A stretch of DNA of 64,000 nucleotides from Hydractinia symbiolongicarpus. Taxonomy: Eukaryota > Cnidaria > Hydrozoa > Anthoathecata > Hydractiniidae. The position numbers and the translations under genes were made by a program. The first letter of the stretch is position 1, and each line of letters opens with the position of its first letter. Shown in pieces: positions 23,601-35,500 of the stretch. Where the stretch lies: NCBI RefSeq assembly GCF_029227915.1, contig NC_079876.1, positions 25,889,828 to 25,953,827 of the forward strand. Direction: 5' to 3'. The notes beneath the pieces are model-generated. The model ran no database searches and was not told the origin of the DNA. It saw only the letters and a list, made by a program, of their open reading frames with translations.

Positions 23601-26600
23601 ATCCAAACGTTAGTTTGGTATATCAAGAGCTACACAGACATACACAGACTGGTATTGTTAATCTTGTCTTCGTAGTCATTGCCTAGAACTACTGTGACTT
23701 TTGCTCTCTTCTAAACCATTTTTTTTCAACAGGGGTGACATTGCAAAACAGATTATTCAAGACATCAAAGGTGCTGGAGGATCTATGACGTTGGAAGACT
23801 TATCTAAATATGACGTCATTGTGCGGGATCCTCTAGAAACGAAAGTAAAAGGACTGACCATGTTATCCACGCCGCCACCAGGAAGCGGTGCGTTGATATC
23901 ACTGGCGTTAAAAATTATGTCGCATTTTAATTGGAGACCAGAAGACCAATACAATAAGCGAGGATTGCTATTTCACAGAATGGTGGAAGCTTTTAAATTC
24001 GCATATGCACCATTCACTTTTCTTGGTGATCCGAGAAAAACAGCTAACACATCAAGGGTAAATATGCTCATTCTGCAGTTGATAATTCATCCAATTTAGT
24101 CGCTTTTTCCCAAGCGTTCTTATCCCTTTTATCTTTTTAAAATCTGCCAATGTGAAAAGCTGTATACCATAAAAGCTAAAATAACTGATTTTATAAAGTT
24201 AACAAATTTTTCCAAATTTTTACTAAGATTTAATTTTAAACACTAAAATTCTACTTTTTAAAGTTTAGCAGATTCCACTTAAGAACACAAAATTTACAAG
24301 ATCAATTTTTTTTGTCATATTTACATCAAACGTTTTTGTAACTCATTTTAACACAGACCTTCCTTTGATACAACCTTAATCCAAGGGCCTGTAGTTTATT
24401 TGATACAAAAACGCTATGGGCCTAGGATCGAGGCTGCCTCTGATAAGTGCATGAAGTATACATATTCACGTTAGGAAACTCACTTCTTCTTTAGGTTGTA
24501 ACCTACATGTTGAGTGATGACGTAGCTGAACACATGTTTAAACGTATCGACAATGTGTCGCACACTGTAGACTACTATGAACCTTTCAGTAAGGTGAAGC
24601 ATGAAGAAAAAAGCGGGACCTCTCATATGTCGATAATTGACGAAGATGGCAACGCCGTGGGGGCTACCACTTCTATTAACGCCTAGTAAGAATCTTCATA
24701 CGAGACAACCTCGTTTCCAGGGCATTTCGCTTCGTTATAATGGCTAGAGGATCAAGAGGCCCTGGGGACGAGGATACATGCAACATAACAAATTGCTGAA
24801 AAAATATGATATCAGTTTTTGCGAATTAAAGTTTTTTGTTGTTGCAAAATTAATCTTGTAACCATGACTTTGTTTCCTGTGATACTCTGAATTAGAGCAA
24901 GAGTCACCCTTTAATAGCTGTAAAGGAGCTGGGGCGATTTTGCTGCAAAAGCTTTTTCTTCATTTACTCTATGTTTTTAAATGTGAAAACAATTTAATCT
25001 CACATTTTTGTTTGACTTTTCTTATAGCTTTGGTTCTAAATTACGATCCAGTGAACTTGGATTTATTTACAACAATGAATTGGCAGATTTTAGCGAGTTT
25101 TGGCCGCATGTGTACAATTTGACAACAGATAAAAAGAAACCTGGCAAAAGGCCAATGTCGAAATCTAGTCCGACTATATTTCTAGATAAGAAAGATGTAG
25201 TTGTGGGCGTATTTGGCGCAGCAGGAGGATTCTTTATACCTACATGTTTAATTCAGGTTAGTGTGACACAGGACACGCCTAATTTCAATTTAATGCCATT
25301 CTTAATTAAACGCTAAGAATAATATTAAAAATTTCTTCCAGGGTTAGTTTAAGTGTTGGATATTATTTGTTAAAAGGTTTAAAATGTTATAACTTGTTTT
25401 ACTTTGTCTCGATAAGTCTTGTTTTACAAGAAATTGTACATTCTTGAGGCGTCTACATATGACATTTTATTATCCCAAAGCGTCATAAGACATTGAGATA
25501 CGTTAGTACATTACTTGATGTTAGGAGGTGATGTTTGCGCAAATCTCTACCGACCCACCAAAACAGTCTTTCGCGTTTTTACCGATAAAAAGATTCAACC
25601 TTAAATGAACGCTTAAATTCGCTTTCAATATAACGAAACATAATGCATTAGAAAGCTTCTTGTTGCTTTCGCTAAAATTTCTCAGATTCGTTTGAAAAAT
25701 TTTCGTGGGAATATACTTTCGCAAATTTCAGACATACTTGGCGAAAGTAAATCTTCGCAGTGTGCGATTATAAAAATCAAAATCAAAATTACATACTTTT
25801 TTCGTAGGAATAAATTTCCGCATTTTTTGTTTTACTTCGGCGACTTATAAAAATAAGAGTGTATTACCGAAAACTGAAGTATTTGAATTAAACTAAGTGG
25901 TCAGCTTTTACGAAATACCTACGTATTTTTTTTGTTTATTTTAGAGTATCGCTAATTGGTTATTTTTCCGTAACAATATCAAAGTAGCCATTTCAAAGCC
26001 TCGTTTGCATTGTCAGCTTTTCCCGCCAACAGTTGTATACGAGCCCACGTTTCCTTCTGAAATTATTCCAGAGTTAGAATCTTATTCGCATGCTTACGTC
26101 ACCAACAGCACGTATGATGTTTCAGGTGAGAAAAATTAACATGATAGCTTTGTCTTTTTAAGAATGTCTGTAAAAGTATAAAGATAAGCAGTTTCGTCCC
26201 CAGGGCTCTTGAGAAAAATCCGAAAGCTCTTTTACTCAAACTGCTCCGATGGCGCATAACAGCCGCGGACGGAGAGTACAGGGTTGTTACTCATTCCAAC
26301 AAAAATTTTATATAAACTGTTTTTAATTTTAAAACTACTTCCTAAAATGTTTGGTTAATTTGTAAAACAGTATTGATACCAGGCCTTCTTATTTTTTCCA
26401 TAACTCTCCATAAGACACCGCAATAAGGTAAAACCAACCAGGTTGTAAAAATAATAATCTTTAGACACAATATTCCTATCTTATAGTATATAAATACCTT
26501 ATCTTTTTTTTCTAGGGCAACTAAATGCCATTATGGGTGTGGTCCAAGCCGTGGTCAGACTGCCGAACGGAAAACTTAACGCAGAAAGTGACTACCGAAA

Positions 26601-26625
26601 GGGTGGAAAACCCGCGGGATACTAA
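17631..26625 (+). CDS. Secreted gamma-glutamyltransferase with Cys/Pro-rich N-terminal extension
   Basis: GGT cleaves gamma-glutamyl bonds or transfers the gamma-glutamyl group. Eleven exons: 17631-17713, 19431-20182, 20646-20894, 21221-21280, 21611-21812 (5a) or 21995-22196 (5b), 23444-23560, 23733-24057, 24495-24685, 25028-25256, 25945-26125, 26516-26625. All junctions are GT-AG and the frame stays open for 832 aa. Exon 1 encodes a signal peptide (residues 1-26, hydrophobic core IIVVLLLI). Exon 2 adds about 250 low-complexity residues. The GGT fold starts near residue 297. Seen landmarks: Arg370 in DFRET (alpha-carboxylate binding in the family), autoprocessing and catalytic Thr638 in GTSHMS (codon 24618-24620), Asn658 and Glu677, GAAGG at 723-727, and C-terminal KGGKPAGY. 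The small subunit would be 195 aa, normal for the family. Unlike vertebrate GGT1, a type II membrane protein, this one looks secreted. Identity as GGT is firm; expression and isoforms are untested. Confidence 0.92.
19431..20182 (+). CDS. GGT exon 2: low-complexity plus Cys/Pro-rich domain
   Basis: This exon encodes residues 28-278 of the GGT protein. First comes an Ala/Ser/Thr/Lys-rich stretch (about 30-115), then a Pro/Thr-rich linker. The block at about 174-246 is built from Cys-Pro alternations (CPPCPCPCPPPCPCICPC), an 11-residue proline run (195-205) and further Cys-Pro pairs; it holds 18 cysteines. A Lys-Arg pair at 249-250 just after it could be a protease site. Phases match exon 1 (2 nt left over) and exon 3 (1 nt left over) exactly, so it belongs to the transcript. 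No known fold recognised. The Cys-Pro texture resembles nematocyst capsule proteins such as minicollagens, but there is no Gly-X-Y collagen stretch and no standard minicollagen cysteine spacing. Confidence 0.8.
21611..21812 (+). CDS. GGT exon 5a (alternative copy)
   Basis: 202 nt between a TTTGTTTAG acceptor and a GTAAGA donor, entered with 1 nt and left with 2 nt of codon phase. It encodes the segment after the substrate-arginine region, with VPGVLRGL and LPWSDLWQPCIKLAKEGF, which lines up with the conserved large-subunit segment of GGTs. It is paralogous to exon 5b, 182 bp downstream: same length, same phases, about 45 of 68 residues identical. The LPW signature is the more canonical of the two. 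Confidence 0.85.
21906..21949. repeat. Perfect 12-bp inverted repeat between GGT exons 5a and 5b
   Basis: AACGGTTCATTA at 21906-21917 and its exact reverse complement at 21938-21949, with a 20-nt loop, in the middle of the 182-bp intron that separates the alternative exons. It could form an RNA hairpin. A second inverted pair (AAACAGAATTAGTG, 14 bp, arms near 21425 and 21548) lies in the intron before exon 5a. Confidence 0.6.
21995..22196 (+). CDS. GGT exon 5b (alternative copy)
   Basis: 202 nt between a TCTCCCACTAG acceptor and a GTAAGT donor, in the same phases as exon 5a. It encodes VPGVLKGL and LDWSELWKPCIKLAKEGF. Differences from 5a cluster in its second half (residues after IHEAL). Splicing 5a directly to 5b shifts the frame and reaches TGA at the sixth codon, counting the codon that spans the junction, so the two copies cannot both be used in a productive mRNA. 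Confidence 0.85.
22315..22623 (+). mobile_element. tRNA-derived SINE with (AAT)n tail (family B) in a GGT intron
   Basis: The head is tRNA-like: an A-box-like TAGCCTTGTGG at 22321-22331 and a B box GGTTCGAACCC at 22364-22374, inside a clear T-arm (TGGGTTCGAACCCA). The head has no proper 3' acceptor strand, so it is not a tRNA gene. An unrelated body follows, ending in AATAATAATAATAATAA at about 22604-22622. It lies in the intron between exons 5b and 6. A decayed minus-strand relative is at about 34130-34290. Confidence 0.8.
22988..23060. repeat. Hairpin MITE-like element in a GGT intron
   Basis: Left arm ACCTGTCCCCATGACCCTCT, right arm AAAAAGGGTCCTGGGGACGA; the arms are near-perfect reverse complements around a short loop. 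Same family as 24706-24773. Confidence 0.7.
24706..24773. repeat. Hairpin MITE-like element just after GGT exon 8
   Basis: Left end CAACCTCGTTTCCAGGGC, right end GCCCTGGGGACGAGG, about 20 bp downstream of the exon 8 splice donor. Other family members in GGT introns occur near 26190, 28865 and 29655, mostly degraded. Confidence 0.7.
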
Positions 26626-27892
26626 CGCAAACCCGCGAAACACCAGCACACAAAACTACGTTCATGCACTTAGATAACTATAATTCCAAACAAAACAAAG
26701 ATAAAAAATACAAAAATGACACAAATTACTTTTTAACCTGTCGTTACTTCAACTCACTATTTCTTACAAAAACAAAACGTTTTAAATCTATCCGTCATGG
26801 AGTTATTTTACCATTCGTGATGGAGTTTGTTCACCAGTGATGTTTTGACGAAAATTGCACGAGAGGTTTTATAGATTCAACATTAAAATAATTAGGCTTT
26901 AATTTTAAATTAGTTGTAGTTTACTGGAGTTTATCGAAACAAACTTAGCTGTTTAGTAGTATAAATTTATTTGCTGGTTCTTCTTACAGGGGGACGAAAT
27001 GTCACGTGAGCATGCGCATGAAATTTGACCAATTTTTTTAAAATAGTGATAGTTAAACTGCTGATAGTCGCCATATTTATATACTATTTTTTCATAAAGT
27101 AGCAGTTCTAGATTTTATAAAAGCAAATGCCGCCATGTTTGTTTTTGTTAATTTTCTGAATCCATCGTAAGTCCGGTTAAACGGACAGACGGAATTGCTA
27201 TCTTATAAAAGAATATTTATATTTTAAAATAAATTTAGTATTTTATTATTATATTGATGGTTTTATTTCTCTTTGATTTTTTTTTAGTTTATTTTACTCA
27301 TTATTACTTGCTAGCTTGTTCTTGTTAATTTTCGCGCTTGGATGTAAAAGCATCGAAATTCGGTATATTTATTACACGTACGAAGTAAGTACAAAAACCA
27401 AAACGGGATAAGTTATACGTGAAATTTAGTGCGCAGAATGTAGATGTTTTTTTATTTTAAAAGGCGGATATCCATTGGGTTCGAAAAGTTACGCAAAACA
27501 GAATAGTCAGGAAAAATGGCCTAAATTTGATCTGGTCAAGAAAAGGGTAACATTCTTGGTGTCCTTTGTGAAAGTCATGTTTTTATCTTACAAGTAAAAG
27601 TTACTTTTTTTATAAAAAAAAATATGGGTAAATTGACCACAAAAATATCTGTGAAGTCAGACTTAGCACGTGGACACCTCATTAGATTAAGAATACTTTT
27701 TTTCTTTTTTTTTTAACTGATTTATGACATCTTGTTTTGTTTTTTGTAGATCCGCTGATATCATCACCACGCAGCAAACCTTCAATACGCCAAATAAAAC
27801 TGTGTTTTTTCATAATCAAACTTTGCCTTAAAACTAAACCCTTACCCGTGCTCTCCTTTGCAGTTGTTTAATTTTAATCAATTTTTTTCTAG
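26626..27892. other. Gap between the two GGT 3' cassettes, no upstream GGT exons
   Basis: I searched this 1.27-kb stretch for copies of GGT exons 1-5 and found none, although exons 6-11 recur downstream. It holds an AATAAA at 27228-27233 that could end cassette-1 transcripts, a degenerate tail of the GACAGACAG repeat near 27180, and AT-rich sequence. A small ATG-to-donor segment at 27135-27166 is phase-compatible with exon 6', but would give a protein lacking the first half of GGT. Confidence 0.6.
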
Positions 27893-30800
27893 TGAACTTT
27901 ACGCTCCAGATGGCGCTCCACTACAATTAGGTGAAAAATTACAACGACCCAAGCTGGCTAGAACGTACGAGAAAATCGCGAAGCATGGAGCGGATTATTT
28001 CTACCAGTAAATTTATTTATTTAATTATTTTTAGAGAGACTAAGAATTGTTTTAGTTGGTTTTTATGTTAAAATACCTGTTACTGTATTTGACATCAACC
28101 TAAAGTTATTGAAAGGGGAATCAAATAATTGAAATTTCTACTCTTCAGACCCTGTAGTGTAGGGGTCACAAAATGGCGATCCTCATGGTTAAGCGTCGAA
28201 AAAATTAGATTTTAAAAATCCTCTAAAATGACCTTTAGTTTAGGTTCTATTTTAAACTACAGGAATAAATCCTAGTGGTATTTCTTGGCTCGTGTTTTTC
28301 AAGTATGATAGTGCAATTTATGCTTCCCTTAACAAAAAAACTAAATCCACTAGGAACATATTTTCTTAAGTGCTAAGTCGCAAAAAAATTCCAGTGTAAT
28401 TGCTCTGTTTTGTTATTAAAATGCTCCTGAGCGGTTGCTCGACATTCGTTATTTAAAAACGTGACCTGTAATTATTTAGAGGTGAAATGGCCGACACGAT
28501 CATCGACGACTTACGACAAGCTGGGGGCGTCATGACGAAAGAAGATCTTGCCAAATATCAAGTTGTCATCCAAGATCCACTGAAAACTAAGATCAATAAT
28601 TTCAACGTTCTTTCAGTTCCCTCGCCTGGTAGCGGTGCATTACTCTTACTATCATTAAAGATCATGTCGAAATTCAATTGGAAGCCGAAAGACTTTATGG
28701 ATGATCCTGCATTGGTTTACCATCAGATGATTGAAGCATTCAAGCTTGCATATGCCCCGACGACTTTTTTGGGTGACCCACGGTTTACACCACATGCTCA
28801 TCAGGTACATAATATTTCACAAAAAAAAAAAAAAAAAAAAAAAAATGCGCCTGACCCCTTGATAACGTTGTTGTCCCCAGGGTTCCTTCAAAATAAACTA
28901 GAAAAATAGTACAGCTTTTAATGAGGTTTATCTCAAAGAGTGAAGCTAGTTCTAAAACGCGAAAGAACATATATTTTGCGCAAACTCGGTTCCAATCTTC
29001 GTATCCAAGTTTACTCACGCAGGAAAAAAAATACAAAAACAACCTGGAAATGAAGGTTATTTTAGTTTTTTGAAAACACCTTTTCTAAAACAATTCACAA
29101 AAATTTCTAGCCTATTCGTGAAAGTTTATAGCTACAGAAAAATTATTAATTATTTTTTTAATCTAAGAAATACTTGCGAAAATTATCCCCTAATGCCTTA
29201 ATTTTCACGAAGATTATTTTTTGCGAATTTAGCTAATTTTATTCATATTCGCGGAAATTTATCTGCCATAAAATTCACGAAAGGTCAATTCGCGAAAATA
29301 ATACTACGCAAAACACTAAAAATGACTAATTTGCTAAAATTAACTTTTGAAAAAAACCAAGGATTCTTTTCGTTTTTTCTTTTCTAGTTTTCTTGCTAAA
29401 TTTTCTTTTTTGTATTTGATAAAAACAATTGCCAGTCAGCGACCTTATAATTTTTATCAACTACAAAAACCACATTAAAGGTTACCGTATCTTAATAAAT
29501 AAAATTATTTCTAGATTTGTGAAAAAAGCTGAAAATGATTCATTCGCGAATACAATCTTCGCGAAATGCATTTTTTTTTTGATCCCGCGAAAATAAAATA
29601 ATCAATAATAAAATAATCTACTTTTGTTTATCCGACGTTAGAAAGAAAAAGAAACCTCGTGCCTAGAGCTCTTTGAGTTAAAATTCGAACGCAATTGAGG
29701 ATAACCTCGAAAGTATACTGGGTAACAGGTTAGTTTACAGCCTACGCCAAAAGTGGCGCACTGAATGTGTATGTGACGCTTTTCGCGCGAACGGCCTTGT
29801 ATATTGTGTACATGTCCCTACTTACTGATAACATTTTTTTAGGTTGAACAATACATGTTGAATGATACGACAGCCGAAGATATGTTTAACAAGATTGACA
29901 AGAATTCGCACGATGTTAAATACTACAAACCTTACAGTACACTGTACAATGACGAGAAGACAGGCACTTCACATATGTCGCTTCTGGATACACACGGCAG
30001 TGCAGTGTCTGTGACATCTTCTATTAACGCCTAGTAAGTGTGACCACTTAATCTGAAACAAAATATGAACAGCTTTATGTTAAGACTGTTTTCTAAGTCA
30101 TGGTCACCCGTGCTAAACAAAAGTGTTGATTTTTAGCTTTGGTTCAAAACTTCGATCGCGTGATCTTGGCTTTATTTACAACAATGACTTGGCCGATTTT
30201 GCTGAATTCTGGCCAACCATATATAACTTAACATCGGACAAAAAAATTCCCTACAAACGACCGGTATCAAAATCGATGCCGAATATTTGGGTGAAGAATA
30301 AGAAAGTACATGCTGTCTTTGGTGCAGCAGGAGGTTTCTTCATTCCTAGCGCAGTCGGGATGGTAAGTAGGACCTGTGCATTTTTTGATTATGAATAGCT
30401 TTAGCATTTGGCATATAGCAGTATAAATCATAAAGTTTCACGACTTGTCTATCAAAAAATTCTTCACGGTAAACATTAAATTTCACGAACCGAGATAAAA
30501 TTAGTCTCCAGATAACAGCTTTTACAAGTTTTACATAAACCTGAAATTGGTTAACACGTGATTAAGGCGGAAATTTTTGTAAATTTGAAATTAGTTATTC
30601 ATTTAAATTACGTGCTTCTTCTGTGCAGGGACTTCTATAGCCTCAACTAACTCATAAAAACCTAACGCCCATTCCCCGTTTATTAAGTTAGAAAAGTTTT
30701 TCTTCCACCTTGTGCCAAGAACTTTTTTAGGTCAAAATTTAAAAAAAAAAAAAAATATAGATCTGGGGATGAGATTGTAATTCGTTGTGTATTTAAATAT

Positions 30801-31981
30801 TTAGAAATTATTTGCTTGTTTTTGTAGACGATAGCTAATTGGTTATTTTTCAATGATAACCTTAAAGTCGCCGTCAGTCGACCCCGTCTCCATTGTCAAC
30901 TTTTTCCTCCAACGGTGGTGTACGAACCGACTTTACCGCCTCCGATGGTAGCGAAGATTAAAGAGTTTGGACATCAAAGTGTGACTAATAATACATACGA
31001 TGTTTCAGGTAATGTGATGTGTCGAAACTTCGCGAAATTTGCGAGAAAACCGTTTACGCAAAAAAAAAAAAAAAAAAATTCGTGAAAGGCGTTTGCAATT
31101 AAGTTAAAACATTCTTTTATGCAAATATGAAAATCAAGTTGCAGACAAACATCTGCAAAATTTGTTTTTAAAATAATCAAAACAAAGCGATAGGTCGTAA
31201 GAACCGCGAAAGGTCGTAATAATTGCGTAAGTTAGCCTCTCAAGTTTACCTGAATAAAACAAATTTGTCTCACTAAACTTCAGTGGAAAACCTAGAAAAT
31301 GAAAAAAGAGAATGGTTACAAAAAAACTAGACTTCTGCTTCCAGAGTTGACACAGAAAAAGTTTGCACTGTCTAGAAAAGATTTGAAAAAAAATAGGGGA
31401 TTCTAGAGGATCGATTGTTTTTTCTCCTAAGTCTATTAATTTCTGATGTCAAATATGTTTAGGAAAGTACTAATTCAGGATAAATGATTAAAAAACAATT
31501 GAAATACAGCTTTTGATGAGGTATTGCTAATTTGAAGGATAGAACTAACATTTTATATCACTATGACAAATGTAAAATCTCTGTAACATAATACTGAAAC
31601 TAACTATTAATCTATTATCAGTGTACATAAAAAAATAGAGAAGTTAAAGAGGAGATTTGGTTACATTTTCATATTTTTACAGGGTGATGACTTTAGATGA
31701 GGTTTTTCAAAAAAGAGAAATTTAGAGAATTTTAGAGGAGGCGTGACCAACTAGTATTACTAGGTTTTGTGAACCATTAAGCAAACTAGTTGAAAGCAGA
31801 TCAAACTAGTTGCAGTTGCATGATTGCCATACTTCATCGCAAGGTATTTCATTGCAGTTATTATTTCTTAGGTCAATCTCACGCTATAATGGGTGTGGTT
31901 CAAGCCATCGTGCGTCTTCCAAACGGAAAGGTAACAGCTGAATGTGATTATAGAAAAGGTGGAAAACCTGCTGGAATATAA
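27893..31981 (+). CDS. Second GGT 3' cassette (exons 6'-11'), lacks its own 5' exons
   Basis: Six exons, 27893-28006, 28480-28804, 29843-30033, 30137-30362, 30828-31008 and 31872-31981, are paralogous to exons 6-11. Lengths are 114, 325, 191, 226, 181 and 110 nt against 117, 325, 191, 229, 181 and 110, and every phase is the same. The reading frame is intact to TAA at 31979-31981. Catalytic Thr (codon 29966-29968, GTSHMS), GAAGG and C-terminal KGGKPAG are kept. The Glu equivalent to human E420 is Asp (NNDL). Alone this encodes no signal peptide and no substrate arginine. Joined to exons 1-5a or 1-5b it gives an 830-aa protein in frame. Intact splice sites and catalytic residues argue for use and against a pseudogene. 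It could instead be a partial duplicate with an unseen first exon. Confidence 0.82.
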
Positions 31982-32507
31982 CAATTATATATATATATAT
32001 TTAAAAAGTAGAAAAAGTATTAGTTTTTTCTTGTATATGATATAATTATTTTTAAATATCCCTCCCCCCCCCAAAAAAAATAAAAAAATGACACGATTGA
32101 AGGCTGTTAACGATTAATTTTCTTTCACGCGTACGCATTTCACGAAGATCAAATCAGAGTTCATAACTTTGTCTACAGTAGTGATAAACTTAGTGCACAG
32201 TGTACTTTATTTATTTTCTTGACAATTGGGTTGTAAAAATACTCATGATATTAGAAAAAATTCTTCAAAATGAAAGAAAAAGATGTTGTTGTCTATGTTT
32301 CCACCTGTATTACACGTGTCATCATTTCCGATCTCACCCACAAGGAAGTACACGCACAGAATTTTGCGACAAACAATGTTTCACGCCCACTTGGCAACAT
32401 CAATTACTACGCTCCCGCCATTTACATTTAAAGCTCCTACCAACGTCAAAAAATTCGTTTCGATGTTTACGCCAAATTCGCACTTGGGTCAGAGATTACG
32501 ACATTTG
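31982..32507. other. Convergent intergenic gap between GGT and WDR18
   Basis: The plus-strand GGT stop and the minus-strand WDR18 stop are 526 bp apart. The gap contains a short AT microsatellite, a C run, the GGT-side AATAAA, and minus-strand AATAAA hexamers at 32207-32216 that would suit WDR18. Open frames at 32200-32577 are antisense to the last WDR18 exon and are not supported. Confidence 0.6.
32079..32084 (+). promoter_or_regulatory. Candidate polyadenylation signal after GGT cassette 2
   Basis: AATAAA about 98 nt after the cassette-2 stop, inside an A-rich tract. The position fits a 3' end; the composition makes chance occurrence possible. Confidence 0.35.
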
Positions 32508-35500
32508 TTACGTCTGTCCAGTTGACTGTTCAGTACTCGTCGCGTCTTTGATCAACTTCTCACCAGCGTATGTATAAAATTCTTGCGCCATAGATTCCAG
32601 CGCTGATATTCGTTGTAGTAATTCCGAACGTGTGGCTGTTTTCAATGTATTTTTTGTTGAACTGCTCTCTTGATACGAACACTATGGTGTATATGGAACG
32701 TATAGAGTTAAATGTGTTATTGCAGTAAGCGAAAACACACGGCGCCATTTTTATTTTCACCGTCAGCATCACAAAATACGACGTCATTCAAGCTTTACAC
32801 AGCGGGAAAGTTTTACAATAAAAAATCAACATTGTAGTTATCCACATTAGCACTTTTATAATTTTAGAACGACACTAGCTAATACACGCTTTTTTTTCGG
32901 GGTAGAATATCAAAACTTTAACCAGACTGGTCATTATTCTTATTTCTCTATAGTTCTAAACAACAGAGAAATAAAAACAATTTCCTATTGTTTTTAAACT
33001 AAAATCCAAGTCTGATGTTCTTATAAAGCATATTCGTACAAAATGGTCACGGATTTAAAAAGTACACCTCCCAAAAAATACGCTTCACATGTACAATAAA
33101 AGCTCTGTAGTATTTAAATCATCTCCATCATACAAGCTGATAGTTCGAAGTCAATCCAGCTATGTTACAGAATTAGGTATGTATTTACTGGCAGCTAGTT
33201 ATTCATTGGTAAGTTTCGCAGAACCTAAACGCAGCTTTTCAAGCCGCCTTTTGCTACCATTACTTTGTCATAGTATCTGCCAATATGTTCTGAATACTTT
33301 AAAGGTCCTTCCCCCACTCACACACAACCTTTTAGCATTCTTTCAATTTTTTTTGCAACAAGACATGATATAAACTGCAAGACATTTGTTTTTAAAAGAT
33401 GACTACAGAAAGTCATGACATTTTGAGGAATTCAAAAAACACGGGAATAAAAGAAAAGCACATGATAGAGATACACGGTTACGAATCTTACCTCAAGAAG
33501 TGCTTGTTCCAAATACCACGATGCATGTGTTTCTTCATCCTAAGAACAAATCGTATCTATACTGACAATACGAACACAGCTACCATGTACGAGGTCTCCC
33601 GTACTTTATAATGTCGCATTTCGTGTTTCCGTAACTGACAGACAAACGACGGCTATTATTATAGAGAAAGAAAAAGACCATACTGACTTTAAATTTAGTA
33701 ATAGTAAATTTAGTAGTTATGAACGCAATAGAACACGAGTTGCAACTTAAATGATCGAAAAGCGAAGTTGTTGTAACAAACAATCTGCAACACTTGAGAA
33801 AAAAACCCATACCTCTCGTATGTCTTTGAGGACCACAGGAATAGTGTTTTCATCACTCATCGTGCTCCAACTGCATGTATCACCACCACGCACAGTTGTT
33901 GTCCTTTTAAAGTTTTCGATACCACATTTAATCGGTGCGACAGCCCTATCTTGCAAGAACGTCGGGTATGGCATTACAAAAGCATTGGTTACTTCACCTT
34001 AACGATAAGTCGAATTTTTTTTAGTACAAATACTTATATAGGATACCCTCTCTAGTTCCTATTGGTATTGTTATCAATGAAGGTTCCAAAAAGCAGATGC
34101 AGGTGCATTTAAATCTACTGTTCGGGCCACAAAGCTTTTACAGGTACAGCAATCGCTCAACTAGACAACCGTCGAAAATATCAATTCTATTCTGCATATC
34201 AGAAAGTACCGAATCACAATTTTTTAGCCCCTGGCATGACTCGGTCAGAAATTAAGCCTTTGTAATTTCGCATTGGAAGCGAACACTGTTGTCGTTGTTT
34301 GTGACTTAATGCTGCAGTGTTGCTTAGGAATACATAATGAATCGATGTAGACTTAAAGAACTTCAAAATGTAACTGGGGTTTTAACGTACAATAGGGTGT
34401 GTATATACTATTATGATTTTGTACTTCAATGCATTGATCTATTTAGAACTTATGAGGGGTTAAAAGGGGGCACACAAATCGAATTATTACACTATGCAAC
34501 AAATTAAAATTTAAAAAATAAATGACGTGGATGCTTAAAAAAATAAATAAGATTTACTGCTAAGTTGTTTCTCTCTCCGTTTTAAAGTTTCAGACTTAAA
34601 ATACGCATAAAATGTGTAAAAAAGGTGTAGTGTAGTCTCACCTTTAAATGAAAACGTTCTCAAACACTGCTGACTGTTTATATGCCATAACTTGACAGAT
34701 GAATCCAGTGAACCAGAAAGCATTTTAGTTCCATCCATACACACAGAAAGTGATGTCACTTCTTTACTAGATGTGAGAAACAATTTCTTGAAATATTATA
34801 TGCCGTATTAACCGCCTACAATTTTTAAGTGTCCTCTCTAATAAGCACCCAAGGTTACGACTGCATTTTTATCATGCGCTGTAAGCACGTGTACTTTCTG
34901 ACAGTTTATTTTCAATTGACTGCATTTTAGGCTATGGCGCAAAAAGATCTACAGTCTTTTCCAGCGCTTGCGCACATAGACAAAAATCTCTATTTTGTTA
35001 AATTGCGCATGCGCTAACATAAAAATTTGTAATCACGTGTCCAGTAACAACCGCAGAGATAAATATACTTTAATTTAATGTTCGAATTATTAACAAATAT
35101 AAATAACTGTTCAACTACAATCTCTTGTTACTGGTTCTATTTGTTTTGTTTACAAAAGTTTGTCATCGCACTTGTCAGAGGAAATATGGATGTCCTGTTC
35201 GATGCGATTTTTTCATTAAGTTTAACAAATGACAGCACAAAGAGAATGTGAAACTGAAATAATACAACCTCGCTAAGACCCTGGGTGGACAGTTATAACG
35301 TACGTTCAACCGGTAACAGCAAGCATAGACAATACCAAGTAACAGTACACTTCTAAACAGATAGCCAACTTACGTATGTGCTTTTATGACTGACTCGCTT
35401 GATACATGTGTTTCTTTCGCCTTCTAAAAAAAAGGTTTTAAAATGAAGAAGACGAAGTTAAATTCCATACCACAGTGAAAAGTTTACAAGATTCTACTTT

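Noticed and set aside
27893-31981. Cassette 2 as a GGT pseudogene
   Set aside because: All six exons keep frame, splice sites, exon lengths and catalytic residues, which decay would have disturbed. The missing 5' exons can be supplied by the upstream ones.
32200-32577. 125-codon plus-strand frame near the GGT/WDR18 junction
   Set aside because: It is antisense to the final WDR18 exon, whose frame and splice site are well supported.
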